NCBI GenBank assembly: GCA_024195585.1
Contig: SWBL01000028.1
Coordinates: 62,001 to 126,000, forward strand
Direction: 5' to 3'
From: Aureobasidium sp. EXF-3400
Lineage: Eukaryota; Ascomycota; Dothideomycetes; Dothideales; Saccotheciaceae
DNA length: 64,000 nt
Below the pieces are notes generated by a model, which had not been told where the DNA came from, made no database searches, and worked only from the letters and a program-made list of their open reading frames with translations. Positions 11,071 through 22,664 of the stretch are shown here, in pieces (position 1 is the stretch's first letter; every line of letters begins with the position of its first letter). Both the position numbers and the translations under genes were made by a program.

Positions 11071-12422
11071 TCACAGATGAGGCCAAACACTCATATCCTC
11101 AGCATGTTGATCCCTCAAACAATGCCCCTGTCTCCCCACCACCTCCTTCAAATACTCAATCGTCTCCGGATCCTGCGTCCAAAAACTCGCTCCTCGAGTT
11201 CCACAAGCAATATTCGGCGCTGCACCTTGAAGTCTACCTTCACTATCCACTCCAATCCCCGGTGGAGATGCTTTAGAAGAGTGCTCATGAGCAGTATGGT
11301 CTTTTCCTTTCTTTGCGTTCACGATGGCGATTTCGGAGGGTGCGTCTTGGTGGTGGAAGAGCTCGGGGTTGGCGGACCAGCAGCGGAAGGAGAGGTCGCG
11401 GCAGGCTTCTAGGATGCGGACGTCGTAGGCTTGGCTGCCGCCTTCTGGTTCTGAGCCTGCTACATCGTGAAGCAAACGGTGAGCTCCTGTGCGGGAAAGG
11501 GCGAAACCAAAGGTACAAAGGGGAGATACGGATTTATGCACAACGCGAGTTTTTACGGGCACGCCTATTTCGGCGAGGAAGCGGCGGGTGAGGATGTGCA
11601 TGTATTCTGGAGATGGCAGAGTAGGGTCGCTGACAGCCACGCGAGGAATTTCTGTTTCGTTTGCCCATTGGGAGAATTTGAACATGTCGCCGCAGTGGCC
11701 GAGGTAGAGGATGTCCCAGTCAGAGGGGTTGCCCCAGTAGCCTTGTGCTTGGTCCGGTGTGATGATCTTTTGGCGGGTGGTTGGTGGAGTTTGTTGTCCG
11801 AGTCGTTGCTCGGTGATGAGGGTGCGCATGGCTGCTGCTACTTTGGGGACTTGAGATGTGCGTAGGTGTATGTCCCAGTCCACGTCGTCTTCCATGACCA
11901 GCATTGTTTCCAGTCCTGAGTCTAGGAACCAGCGCAGGACGTTCAGGTGGCCCATCCATGCCATTGCTGAGCCACGCGTGATCAGAGACCCGTTCTTTGT
12001 CTTGAATTTTTCTACATCTGCGTCGGTCCATACGGGTTGATCGGGAATGGTGATGTCGATTTCGGTGATGTTTGCTGCCAGCAGCAAGCTATTGCGGCGT
12101 GTCGATGTGAGTTGGGAGACGGCGACGATGGCACCAAACTGTTCGACCGCGTCAGCATCTCTGTTCTCTGCTCTTGACAGTTCAATCTTACACCCAGAGT
12201 TGCATTCGCAGCAGGAAGATCTGGCACATGCAGGAAGTAGTCGAGTCCTGCCTGCACTGCCGAGGACACTGATGACGGATGTCCCTCCCATGTGTAGAGG
12301 ATGAAAAGAACCAGCGTGACAACAGCAATCATGACAAACCGCCTCCGCCGTGGATTCATCCTGCCTGGTTGTGATCGTGACCGTGTTGGAAAGGCGACGG
12401 CTGCTGCTTTGGCATGATGCAT
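11071..12422 (-). CDS. Glycosyltransferase family 25-type, type II Golgi membrane protein
   Basis: Exons on the minus strand are 12422-12192 and 12138-11071. The 53-bp intron (donor GTAAGA, acceptor CAG, phase 0) joins ANATLG to FGAIVAVSQL, giving 432 residues. The start is the first in-frame ATG (12422). A basic cytosolic end (MNPRRRRF) precedes one hydrophobic span (about 22-38, VMIAVVTLVLFILY), the classic signal anchor of a Golgi/ER lumenal glycosyltransferase. The catalytic part has LVMEDDVDWD (about 158-167, the acidic metal/sugar-nucleotide site) and DILYLGHCGD, both characteristic of the fungal GT25/LPS-glycosyltransferase-like group. It probably transfers a hexose to a secretory-pathway acceptor, but donor and acceptor cannot be read from sequence. 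It faces the 9394-10485 gene tail to tail. Confidence 0.9.
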
Positions 12423-13208
12423 CTTGCTTGTTGGAGGGGTACCAAATGAGTGGACGGACACGAAGGTGGAAAAGTGAAAACCAAACGGCAGAGGGGCAGT
12501 TGAAATTCTTCCGATACTTTCGTGATTAGCTAGCCAGTAGCTGAAGCCTTACCGTTCTCTCTGTCTCATCAGGGGTTTGCACGAATTGATAAACTATCGT
12601 CCTTTGAATGCACGTTGCCAAGAGTCAACTTGGCAGGAGTTGTGATAGGTAGTGGCTACCTGAGCCCTATAGCGGACAGTGGGTCTATGTCGCAGATCTG
12701 AAGCTGTTTGCTGAGTAGCAAACACCAAAACTGAAAAGCGCCCATGCTCGTCGGATGCAAAAGGGCAGACCTTCTTTGGTGATGCATTTTGAGGATGCAC
12801 AGCTTCGGCCCCTGACCAGAGGGGGAGAGCGGGAGTGTCGTTTGGCTTTCGGCTGCATCCGCAGAAGGCTTGCGCCATCCACAGCTCCACATGGCTGCCC
12901 CACCGATTATACAAGACATGTGAAGATCTTGCATAACAGTATACAGGGTGTCGAGGCTGGCTTGCACTTGTTCGAAGTACAGAGCGATTGTGTCGTGAGC
13001 ACGACATCTGCTGAGTCCTTTTCTCCAGCCGAGGTATGCATGTAGATCACCTTCTATGCGGGTGCTTATCGCCTTGCATGCGGCCTTATCTTCTCAGCGA
13101 AGTACGTAGTGATGCTCAGCAGGCCCAACCAAGGGATGGGTAGGTAGGTTGCTGCTCTACACAGGGGAGCCTTCGGGCTTGTTGATGTTCTTCTCAAAAA
13201 CCTCATCA
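12423..13208. promoter_or_regulatory. Divergent intergenic region GT25 / GNAT
   Basis: This 786-bp segment lies between two divergent start codons and must contain both promoters. Overlapping short frames on both strands show no recognisable protein. No repeat seen. Confidence 0.4.
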
Positions 13209-14013
13209 ATGTCTTGGAAGGTCTCAAGAGCGACGCTTAACGACGTGCCCGCCATCACATCCATTTACTCTCATGACGAGCTCACACCATTCATAGAGCT
13301 CTGTCTAGGCTCGTTGAACATATTGGCGCTGAACTTCAACCAAGCGGCGCGCATCGCTGAAAACTTACAAGATCCAGAACAAGCATGGTTCGTCGCTCGA
13401 GATGAGCACAACAAGATAGTCGGATTCGCAGAGTGGGGTATGCCCAAAGCTGATGCAGATGACGAAGAACATATGGCAGAAGAGCTGGTATGCTCAGCAT
13501 GGTTCCCAACGTCGAGTTCGAAGAATGACAGCGATTAGGCCGAAGCGCAAGAAGCGTACGAGGACTCGATCGCACCTGGAATGAACGCAAGCCTTGTGGT
13601 GGAGTTCAGACATCGAGTTACAAAGCTCCGCAATGACGTGCTGCGTGGACGAAGACATTATTGTTGGTCACGATACTTGGCTGACTTGGTTGGCAAAGGC
13701 TGACGACGATACGACAGTGCTGATGAATATTGGGACTTCCAAGACGAGCCGGCAGAAAGGAGCGGCGACGGCGCTCGTAAAGAGTGTGATTGAGGCCGCG
13801 GATCGAGAAAAGGTTAGCATATATTTGGACACAGTGTCCGAGGGGCCCGCCAAAGGGCTGTTTGACAAGTTGGGGTTTGAAGAAGCTGGCAGGTTCGAGA
13901 TCGATCTCAGCAAGTACGGCGGCCAAGGCTGTCACTCGCATATCGGCATGATTAGATGGTCTTGGGGTCGTGTGGACTCGTGTAAATCCGACGACGGCCT
14001 GAGGAAGGCATGA
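13209..14013 (+). CDS. GNAT-family N-acetyltransferase
   Basis: Three exons are modelled: 13209-13487, 13539-13662 and 13718-14013. Intron 1 is 51 bp (GTATGC...TTAG, phase 0). Intron 2 is 55 bp (donor GTTGGT, acceptor CAG, phase 1). The product is 232 residues. Without splicing the frame hits stops, but with these introns it becomes continuous and family-like: MSWKVSRATLNDVPAI (beta-1/alpha-1), WFVARDEHNKIVGFAEWG (beta-2 to beta-4), then LMNIGTSKTSRQKGAATALV. The last block is the acetyl-CoA pyrophosphate-binding motif (R/Q-x-x-G-x-A/G) at residues about 136-155. IYLDTVSEGPAKGLFDKLGF completes the fold. The length and spacing fit small fungal GNAT enzymes acting on amines or small molecules; the substrate is unknown. 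The donor of intron 2 is not the usual GTRNGT, so that junction is the least certain part. Confidence 0.8.
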
Positions 14014-14409
14014 AGGGGGAGTCGTGTGACGAGTCTTTTTCCTTCAGCTTGGCCGGTTAGAATAGAGGGCTGCAATTGGCAACAGGGTCGGGAGGTCCTG
14101 CTGTTTTGCAGATCCGAGGGTCTTCTGGACCTCCATGTTTCGAATTTCATTTCCCAAACACAACCCCCCCTCTACTGTTTATATTATTAGACACGCCTTA
14201 GGCTTTCGAGACGCGTCCATTTCTAATTCATCACAGTCGCAGCAGGCCGGCGACATTCTTCTTCTCAACATCCCCTTCCATTGGCCTTTGTCTGCGACTC
14301 GTGTGTGTTCTGGACCGTTATGTTCCTGCATATGTGACGCAACCGCCAGAAAACAATCCACATTCACATATTTTTTTCACCTCCCACTACGCCGACAAGG
14401 ACACGCGAC
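14014..14409. promoter_or_regulatory. Intergenic, probable promoter/5' UTR of RA-PH gene
   Basis: These 396 bp lie between two + strand genes. The distal half is C/T-rich up to the ATG at 14410, as is usual for fungal 5' UTRs. Open frames here have no ATG in frame with the downstream gene. No other feature seen. Confidence 0.4.
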
Positions 14410-16896
14410 ATGGCTGATACTCAGGAGGGATTGCCCGCGCGCTATCGTTCGCAGCGCAAGACGCCTGCCACATCCAATACAGCGACAACGACACCGCAAA
14501 CTATCACCGACGCAGGTATCGGCAGAAGCAGGTCTCGCTACCACAAAACTCGCCCTGGTGCTGCTCACACCCAAGAACAACAGGCTCTCGCCGACTCCGC
14601 CAAAGAACCAAACATCTTCCCTACTAGAACTCGCTCCACCCGTGGCAGCCGTGGTAGAAACAGCTCACGCGACGCAGCCGCTGGCGCCTTTGATTCTGGT
14701 GATGATGGCTACGGAAGCATGCGATCACAACAAAAGAGTTTGGATCGGGCCAAGGATTCTCTGGGAGAAGACCCTTACGCCCTCGCAAATGCTCAGGCTC
14801 CTAAACAAATCCGTGCGACACGCGAAGGCTACATACCCCCTCAGGAAGAGGGTGATGTTTCGGCCGAGGAAACAGCTGGCTGTTTTAGCTTCTTTGGCAG
14901 AAAGAAAAAGAAGACTCCAACCCGCAAAGCTGCAGAGAAGCCGCTCAATGCCCGTCCTGCGGCATCTACATCGAAAGAACCTCCAGTCATCAGACCAGGA
15001 GGTGGTGGCATAGTCCCCATGACAGATGCACCTCTGTCGGCGCCGAACGGTGCACCGGATGCCGGAAGAGTAAGTCGAAATGAATGAGTATGCCAATCCA
15101 TGACTGACTCCCAGCAGCGTGTCCGCGTCGAGTGCAATGGGAAAGGTATTGATCTTCCTGTTGAGCATACCACTTCTGCTGCAGATTTGATAGCGTCAGC
15201 CGCCAATTGCCTATCTGAGCCCATCGACCTTAAGACATCCGTCCTTCTAGAGAGTTCCAAATCAAAGGTCGACGTAACACGACCTCTAAGACGATACGAA
15301 TATGTTTTCGATGTCATGAATTCATGGGACGATGATCACTCCGGTTCTCTGCAGATCGTGCCCGCGCGTGTTTTGACAAGCAACGCGAGTAATCTCAGTC
15401 TCGCCAATGTTCCTCGTGAAAAGCCAAGAGAATCATCCTTCTTGATGCAGCATTCGCAGAAACCAGGTTCTTGGAGTAAGCGTTTGATCACCATTCGTCA
15501 GGACGGTCAACTTGTCGCGGCCAAACCAAACAAAGAGTCCGAAATGACAAACATCGGTCATCTTACCGATTTCGACATCTACAACCCTACAGCAAGATTC
15601 TCGTCCAAGATGCTGAAACCTCCCAAGAAGATTTGCTACGCCATCAAGAGCCAACAGAAGTCCAACATCTTCCAACAAGACTCGAAATCAGTATATGTCC
15701 ATTTCTTCTGCACGTCTGACGACACTCTTGCTACGAGCTTCTACGATGCCGTGCAGGGCTGGCGTAGTTGGTATCTACACCATGTCAAGGATGAGGGCAA
15801 GAAGAAGCATACTTCAGGTCTGGGTCGATCTTCTAGCAAAGCGACTAAGCAGTCAAAACAATCATCTCACGCCCCCCAGCCTTCGACCGGGTCAATGGAT
15901 GCTCACTATCAATTGGGTAGTTACAAGCCACTTGTAGATCTTGAAAAGTTTGATAGACCCTCTTCTTCAAGAGGCCAGGATACCGGTTTTGGCGCCCCTG
16001 CTCGGAAGCCTTCTGTGCGAGAGCGTTCAAGTCAACCCTCTGTTTTGTCCCAACAGCAGAAACTGGCGGATGACGAACCTCTTGGCAAATTGGCTGAGAA
16101 TAGAAGACTTTCTTTTGATGGAGCAGCAGAAAGAGAGGCATTTAATGGAGATGGGCTTCTCGGTAGAAGCTACTCCACTCGTCAAAAGGCTGTTGCAGAA
16201 CGTGAAGCCGCTGCTAAGAATCCTTGGGTCACTGGACCCTCTTTGTTGAGTGGCAATCAAGCTGAGGCACTGGGTCGTCAGTCCTCTGTCAAGAGAACAG
16301 GATCCACACGCCGGACAGATGGTCACGGCACTGATCTCAAGCACCGTCCTTCCACGCGCGAGCGTCTGATAGCAGCTGACGACGGATTGAAGCGATCTGG
16401 CTCGACCCGTGCAAGAGAACCGACAAAACCACTGGTCGATATCACCCCTACTTACAAACCACCACCTCAACATGTCAAGAAGGGCAGAGGCGTCCATCCT
16501 GACCAAGTCGGACCTGGAGGCTTGATTGACAATGCGACAACACCTGATCAGCCATACCAAATTCCGCCTTCCCAGGACTGGCGCGGTGGGCGTGCCAACG
16601 TTTCTGCAGCAGGAAATGCGGGAGTCGGTCGCCAACGATCGCTAGCCCACAGGCCTGGACATGATACCGCAGATGAAGCTTTCACAGGCTCTGGTCTCCT
16701 AAACAATGCCCGCGGTGGCTACGATGGCAAAGCATCGATAGGGAGAGGCGTGGCGAGCGGCAACAGAAACGCTCGCGAACCCTTGATCAATGTCAATGAG
16801 GAATCTAAGTACGTCCCTGGCAGTCTCCTTAATCAGGTCGCCAGACACGAAAGAGAAGAAGGTAGAGGTGGACCCATCATTGATCGCCACAGATAA
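14410..16896 (+). CDS. Ras-association/PH domain adaptor-like protein
   Basis: Exons are 14410-15069 and 15118-16896, with a phase-0 intron of 48 bp (GTAAGT donor). The acceptor is a tandem CAGCAG, so exon 2 may begin at 15115 (one extra Gln) or 15118. The product is 812-813 residues. An N-terminal disordered basic/Ser region (1-220) includes a KKKKTPTRKA patch. It is followed by a ubiquitin-like RA fold (about 221-305: RVRVECNGKGIDLPVEH, then RRYEYVFDVMNSW) and directly by a PH domain (about 325-442: GSWSKRLITIRQDGQLVA to the terminal helix WRSWYLHHV). The RA-PH tandem is the arrangement of Grb10/MRL-type adaptors that read a small GTPase together with membrane phosphoinositides. The tail is long, Ser/Arg/Gly-rich and probably phosphorylated. 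A role in cortical Ras/Rap signalling is inference. Confidence 0.85.
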
Positions 16897-17311
16897 AGCT
16901 TGCGTTAGTATCCCTTTTTTCTTCTGTCGTTTCTCACAAGCAAGCGTGTCTTTATTCTTTCGCTCGCGGTCCTTTCGGGGTGAAGCAAAGGTCATGTTCT
17001 GTAACAACGACAGTCTCTTATGTGGTCTTTTTTACTTGCTTTGATCAATGATATCCCATACTTCGTTATTAATGCAAATTGGTTTGCGTGGGTCGATACT
17101 GTGTTCCATTCTCCCTTTGATTGCCAAATGGAGAGATTTATAGCCGGAGCCATGCAAATGGATCATGACCATCAGCATCATGCATCCCGTTAGTTAGATG
17201 GTTGTGTTCATGTTTGTCTCATGATGGTGCTGGGTATCGAGTCGTCCACGTTTTGAAGTCTCCTAGTAACAAAATTTGTTTTCTTTCATTAACATGACTA
17301 TTACCACCATT
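16897..17311. other. Convergent 3' intergenic region
   Basis: These 415 bp lie between two convergent stop codons. T-rich stretches after 16912 could serve polyadenylation. No gene or repeat seen. Confidence 0.4.
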
Positions 17312-17851
17312 TTACTCCTCCACCTCATCAACATCAAGCATCCAATCATTCTTGGCCAAATCAATGCCCTCCATCGTATCAATATACCTCTGCGTCTTTT
17401 CAGAAAGCAAATGCCTGACATGTGGCCACATCTGACGAATGGTGAGGTTTCTAGCAGACTCACAATGTTTACTCAAACCCGTTAGCGGTGCATCCAGGTC
17501 AAAGTTGACTTGTTGGAAACACTCTTCCACGCACTCTGCACACCAGGTGCAGCGACAACCTTGTCTTGTGATGTATTGCTGAGATTCGAGGAGGATGGTG
17601 CATTTTTCGCATTCTGCCTCTTCGATGATTGTGTCGATCGTGAAAGGTGCTGTTGCAGTGGTTGAGGGCTGCTGCTCTTCCTTGTCACCGTTGATGAAGT
17701 CTTTGAGGGTTTCGAACACTGTCGGGTTCCAAGGCTTTTCTTCTCCGGTGATGAAACCTAGTGCTTTTGTCATTAGTGGAAATATAATGTAGTAGTGGAT
17801 GATGGCGAAAACAATGAAATCCAGAACCAGCTGGGAAAGTGAAGTAGACAT
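17312..17851 (-). CDS. Small N-terminally anchored Cys-rich protein, unknown function
   Basis: A single-exon frame of 179 residues runs from ATG 17851 to TAA at 17312-17314. The N-terminal about 30 residues are hydrophobic and aromatic (LVLDFIVFAIIHYYIIF) and predict a membrane anchor. After a short acidic linker comes a cysteine cluster, CEKC, then CRCTWCAECVEEC, then a later HC, at residues about 80-130. The spacing suggests a zinc-binding RING-like or treble-clef fold, but it matches no family I can name. The C-terminus is acidic. Its composition is protein-like and it has a good ATG context, so I call it a real gene, but without recognised homologues. It could be a membrane-tethered ubiquitin-type adaptor; that is inference only. 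Confidence 0.65.
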   Translation of the reverse strand: MSTSLSQLVLDFIVFAIIHYYIIFPLMTKALGFITGEEKPWNPTVFETLKDFINGDKEEQQPSTTATAPFTIDTIIEEAECEKCTILLESQQYITRQGCRCTWCAECVEECFQQVNFDLDAPLTGLSKHCESARNLTIRQMWPHVRHLLSEKTQRYIDTMEGIDLAKNDWMLDVDEVEE

Positions 17852-18884
17852 GATGGCAGTTGGGAAACCGGCACAGCCGTGTTGTAAGGAACGCTGGAAG
17901 GGAAAAAGAGGGAATTATGTATGATCACGCTCGCGGGGAGGTTGGTTGTTTATATGTATGGTTGTGAGGGTGGATTTGGTGACAAAGACATTCAGAAGGA
18001 CAATGCGGTTTGTGGCGTTATATGGCATCTTGCTTGATTGTCTCTTTGTGTGTCTTTGTCGTGGATATTGCTCTTTTGGCGTATAGAGATCGCTTCATTT
18101 CCACAAGGAATTGTTCGCTTTGTGCTTTACGACTTCCATTGTCTCCATTACTCTCTGAGGGTCTTCGTAGTAGACGATGCAACAATGCTGGAGACCGTAG
18201 TGCTGTGAACGATGTGTGATAAGGATACATGCATATTTCGAAGGCAGCGAGCTGCCAGTCTGCAACAGTGATGTCGATGTCCGGGTACGTCACGAGGTTG
18301 CATGATACAGTCGCGGTGCAAGATCATGAGATGGACGCGACAGCTTTCTGACAATTCCACCAAGCGTATCCTTGAGAGTCAAAGACGAGTGATATACTGC
18401 ACAAAATACATGCAATAAGCTGAGGTGTGAAGTTGAGCCGAGAGGTACAAGGATCGTGGAGGGCGAACCACTGTCCCGGGCTTGGTTCGGCTCGCTTGAC
18501 AACCAGCCGTCCCTTCCTCCAGCTCTTTGTTCTTCCTCGATTGATGACAGCGTCAAGAACGGGTTTAGTCTCCGCCTTTGTATGGTCCAATCAGTCGAGA
18601 CATGTGTATCAGTGGGCTAAACAGTGCTGACGCCGAGTCCTCAAATCGGCATTTGGCGGACCGGGTATCTGAAAGAACATGCTTCGAACATGCAGTCGCG
18701 GTCACGATGGTGCGAGGTAGCACTTTCCTGCTGTAGTGTGTCTGTTGTTGTGTGAGAGCGGGGTAGTGACCGACCCGCTGGAGACTATGATATATAGAGG
18801 GAGTGTCAAGCCCTCTCAAGCGTTGTGTCTCTCAATGCCAAAGTCCCACATAGACACCCAATTACCGACAATCACTCTTTCACC
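17852..18884. promoter_or_regulatory. Divergent intergenic region upstream of CYP505
   Basis: This 1,033-bp region separates two divergent start codons. Only short frames are present. A TATA-like element for the CYP505 gene lies at 18791 (listed separately). Confidence 0.4.
18791..18797 (+). promoter_or_regulatory. TATA-like element of the CYP505 gene
   Basis: TATATAG lies 94 bp before the ATG at 18885, in a plausible core-promoter position. Sequence match only. Confidence 0.4.
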
Positions 18885-21800
18885 ATGTCTTGCCCGATGC
18901 GAGCTCATGCCTCTGATGTTGACGGGTCATCCACTACGTCTCCAGAACATCTGCCCATCCCTCAACCTCCGGAGCATCTATTCGGCCTACTCGGCAACCT
19001 CCCAGACCTAGATCCTTCATTCCCATTCAAGAACATATGGAATATGCAACAACTCTACGGTCCCATTATGAAACTGAAACTCAGCAGCGAACAAGTGATC
19101 CTCGGAGATCAACAACACATCAATGAAATCTGCGACGATAAGCGCTTCCACAAGATTCCTGATGGTGCTCTGATAGCCATCAGAGCATTGACTGGAGATG
19201 GCTTATTTACAGCATACGACTCGGAGATGAACTGGTGGATAGCTCATCGCTTGCTAGTCCCAGCTTTTGGACCTATTGCTCTGCGTAGCATGTTTGACGA
19301 TATGCTGGACATTTCCTCTCAGATGGTGTTGAAATGGGATCGATTGGGGCCGGAACACGAGATTGAGTGTAGTGATGACTTGACACGTTTGGCTTTCGAC
19401 ACAATCGGACTTTGTGCCTTTTCGTATCGTTTCAATGAGTTTTACACGGATCAGGCTCATCCTTTTGCTCAACAGATGGCTGATGTTCTAACTGAGAGTG
19501 GTAAGCGTATGAGCCGACCAGGATTCATGAACGATTGGGTCTATCGCAGCAGTGAACAGAAGCGACAAGAGAATGTCAAGAAAATGCACGAACTTTGCGA
19601 CCAGATTGTGGCAGATCGAAAGAAGAACCCTCAACCTCAGAACAAGGATCTCTTGAACACCATGCTCAACGGCATTGACAAGGAGACCGGTGAAGCGCTG
19701 TCAGATGAGAATATCAGGTATCAGATGGCCACTTTCCTCGTTGCCGGACATGAGACGACCAGCTCGACCTTGTCGTTCACCTACTACAACTTGCTGAAGA
19801 ACCCTGATACGCTTCTCAAAGCCCAACGACAAGTCGATGAAGTGGTGGGCGACAACGTCCTGGAGTTGCACCATCTTCCCAAACTCACATATATCGACGC
19901 TTGCATCAAGGAGGCTCTCCGACTTGACTCTCCCATTACTCGCTGGAGCGTTTGTCCGCGCAAAGACACCATGCTCCAAGGCAAGTATGAGGTCAAAAAA
20001 GACAAACAACTTGTGAGCAATCTGAAAGCTCTTCATCACGACCCGTCTGTCTGGGGCGATGACCATGACGAGTTCAAGCCAGAGAGAATGCTGAGGTCCA
20101 ACTTCGAAAAATTGCCTCCCAACAGCTGGAAGCCCTTCGGCAACGGCATGAGATCATGTATTGGAAGAGGCTTCGCCGAGCAAGAAATGGTCATCAACAT
20201 TGCGCTTGTGCTTCAGCGCTTCCAATTGCAATTGGCGGATCCGACTTACGAGCTCGAGCTGAAGTCGACGCTAACGATCAAGCCTTGGAATTTCAGGATG
20301 AAAGCTCGTCGTCGAGCAGGCAAATCACTCATGGTAGGCATCCCGGGAGGTGTACCTGCTGAGGTGGCAAAGAAACACGAACAGCAGCATGAGCAGGTGC
20401 AAGCCAGGGGCGAATCATCCAACTCGTCCTTGTCGATCTTCTTTGGTGGTAACACAGGAACGTGCGAAGCTCTCGCGGAAGACCTGAGAACGAGGCTGGC
20501 TGACCACGGTCTGAATGCTTCGATTGGAAGTCTCGATACCATGACTGAACATGTTCCGGACCAACCCGTTGTCCTCATCACCAGTTCTTACGAGGGTCTG
20601 CCACCTGATAATGCAAAGAAGTTTGTGGCGTGGCTGGAAAGCACTAGTGGCAAAAATGATTCCTTGAACGGTGTCAAGTATGCAGTATACGGCGTAGGAA
20701 GTTCAGTAAGCTTCAAGTGGCACCTTCTTGCACCATAGCGGATACTAACGGTATGTTAGGATTGGGCAAGCACTTTCCATCGAGTCCCGAAACTCGTTCA
20801 AGACCTCATGAAGAAAGCTGGAGCTGGAAAGATTGTCGATATCGGGCTCTCAGATGTGAAATCTGATCTGTTCGGGCCTTGGGAGGACTGGGTTGATCAG
20901 CTCATTAATGCGTTGGTGAAGTCGACCGGTGCTCAGTCCATCGCTAAGCCCGTCACCGAGGTCATCGTTCGCGAGTCAAAACTACCCTCGATACTCGGCG
21001 GTAAAGAGATGAATGTCGGAACGGTGGTCGCAAATTATGAGCTCGCGGGTACCGAAGCGGGACCTGCAAAACGCCAAATCGATATCCGTTTGCCAGATGG
21101 TATGAGCTACACCGCAGGCGACTATCTTGTGGTACAGCCACACAATCCAGACGAGACAGTGCACAGGATCCTAGCTTATTTCGGTCTCCGAGAGCACGAC
21201 CTGCTGGAGGTCAGAGGGTCGTCCAAGGCCTTCTTACCTACTGAGCCGACTCCAGTCAAGGACTTTCTGTCCAGCGCTGTGGAACTCAGCCAGCCAATCA
21301 CAAAGCGCCAACTAGAGAGCGTCCTATTGAATGCGAGTCCTGAACAGCAAGAAGAATTCAAAGGCCTCTTGGCAGACGCTTCCTACCAACACTTCCTCGA
21401 GAAGCGCTACAGCATCCTCGATATCCTCGAAGAGACCTCAATCGCCCTGCCATTCAGCGCATACGTCGATATGCTTCCAGCTTTGACGCCCCGCCAATAC
21501 TCCATCGCCTCGTCTTCTTTAGAACCAGCGAATAACCCCCAGCACAAGCCGCACGCGGATATCGTTTCTTTGTGCTTTGATGTTCATACTTCGCCAGCAC
21601 TTTCGGGTCACGGTTCTTTCTTCGGTGTCACATCCACCTACCTCGCTTCTCGCCGCATCGGTGACCGCATCTCATGCTTTGTGCGTCCCACGAACGTTGG
21701 CTTCCGACTTCCGGGCAATGTTGAGACACCCGTCATCATGTTCGCAGCCGGCACGGGTATTGCGCCCATGAGGGCTTTCCTGCAAGAACGAGCAGCCATA

Positions 21801-22178
21801 GCCAATGCCGGGGCGAGAAGGCTCGGCCCTGCCATCTTGTTCTTTGGTTGCCGTCATCCGGAGAAGGATTTTATCTACCGTAACCAACTGCTCGAGTGGG
21901 AGAAACAGGGTGTTGTCAAAGTTGTCCCAGCCTTCAGCAAGGGCGACACTGGCCCACGTCATGTTCAAGATGCCATATGGGAACACCGCGAAGAGGTAGC
22001 CAAGATGTTTGTTGACGGCGGCAAGATATACCTGTGTGGAAGTGCGGCGAGACTAGGTAAGAGCGCTGCTGAGGTTTGCAAGAAGGTGTGGTGTGAGAGG
22101 AATGACAAGTCGATGGAGGAGGCAGAGGAGTGGCTCCAGAGTGTCAAGACTGATCGATACATCAGTGATGTGTATTGA
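18885..22178 (+). CDS. Self-sufficient cytochrome P450-reductase fusion (CYP505 family)
   Basis: Exons are 18885-20705 and 20760-22178 (intron 54 bp, GTAAGC...TTAG, phase 0), giving 1079 residues. I start at ATG 18885 (CACCATGTC) because the frame upstream has no ATG. The P450 half has the I-helix AGHETTS (about 286-292), the E-x-x-R pair in EALR (about 343) and the heme loop FGNGMRSCIGRGFAEQE with the thiolate Cys near 425. It is fused to a diflavin reductase: FMN site FFGGNTGT (about 518), FAD site RQYSIASS (about 849) and NADPH site GTGIAPMRAF (about 937). This is the P450foxy/BM3-like layout of CYP505, which typically hydroxylates fatty acids near the omega end using its own reductase and NADPH. 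No key residue appears lost. The intron falls inside the flavodoxin domain. It is a soluble, cytosolic-type protein with no N-terminal anchor. Its exact substrate is unknown. Confidence 0.95.
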
Positions 22179-22664
22179 ATCGGTTGTTGGTCAGTTGGCG
22201 CCATCTCTCTGCTGACGGGCCTGTTCGCGTCGGACAAGTTGAGTTACCGCAAGTAAAGGAAAGTGCCCTCGTTAGAAACCCATGTTTCTTCGTTACTGAA
22301 CCGGATTCTGCACCTGAGCTAGATCGTTCTGTGTTACTTATGATGTGCTGCCACGGGTTTTGCTTCGATCATATTGAACGACTCAGTAATAAGCACTACC
22401 AGGTCATTGTCTCTCCGTCGTGAGAGAGTCAGGTGAGATTGCCCTCGCTCGGAGCCGGTGGGCGAAGGCGTGATCGCAGAAATCTGGGGTTGAGAAAAAA
22501 GCTTGGACGCCACCCATCCCGCGATGGCACCCTGTCCGCATTGGGGAGAGTAAGCACGCGCGACTTCGGCGATTTCTAATCCTCCTTTTTCCCTCATACA
22601 TCTTGCATTTGTTTACTTCATTCTTTCATTTTTTACTTTGTCTATACCGAGGAGTTCAGGAAAG
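22179..22664. promoter_or_regulatory. Intergenic with C/T-rich leader of hmt2-like gene
   Basis: This is a 486-bp spacer between two + strand genes. The part from about 22603 to 22660 is strongly pyrimidine-rich, a common promoter/5' UTR feature of well-expressed fungal genes. No other feature seen. Confidence 0.45.

Noticed and set aside
11467..11865. 132-codon + strand frame antisense to the GT25 gene
   Set aside because: Lies entirely within the coding exon of the GT25 gene; composition follows the complementary codons.
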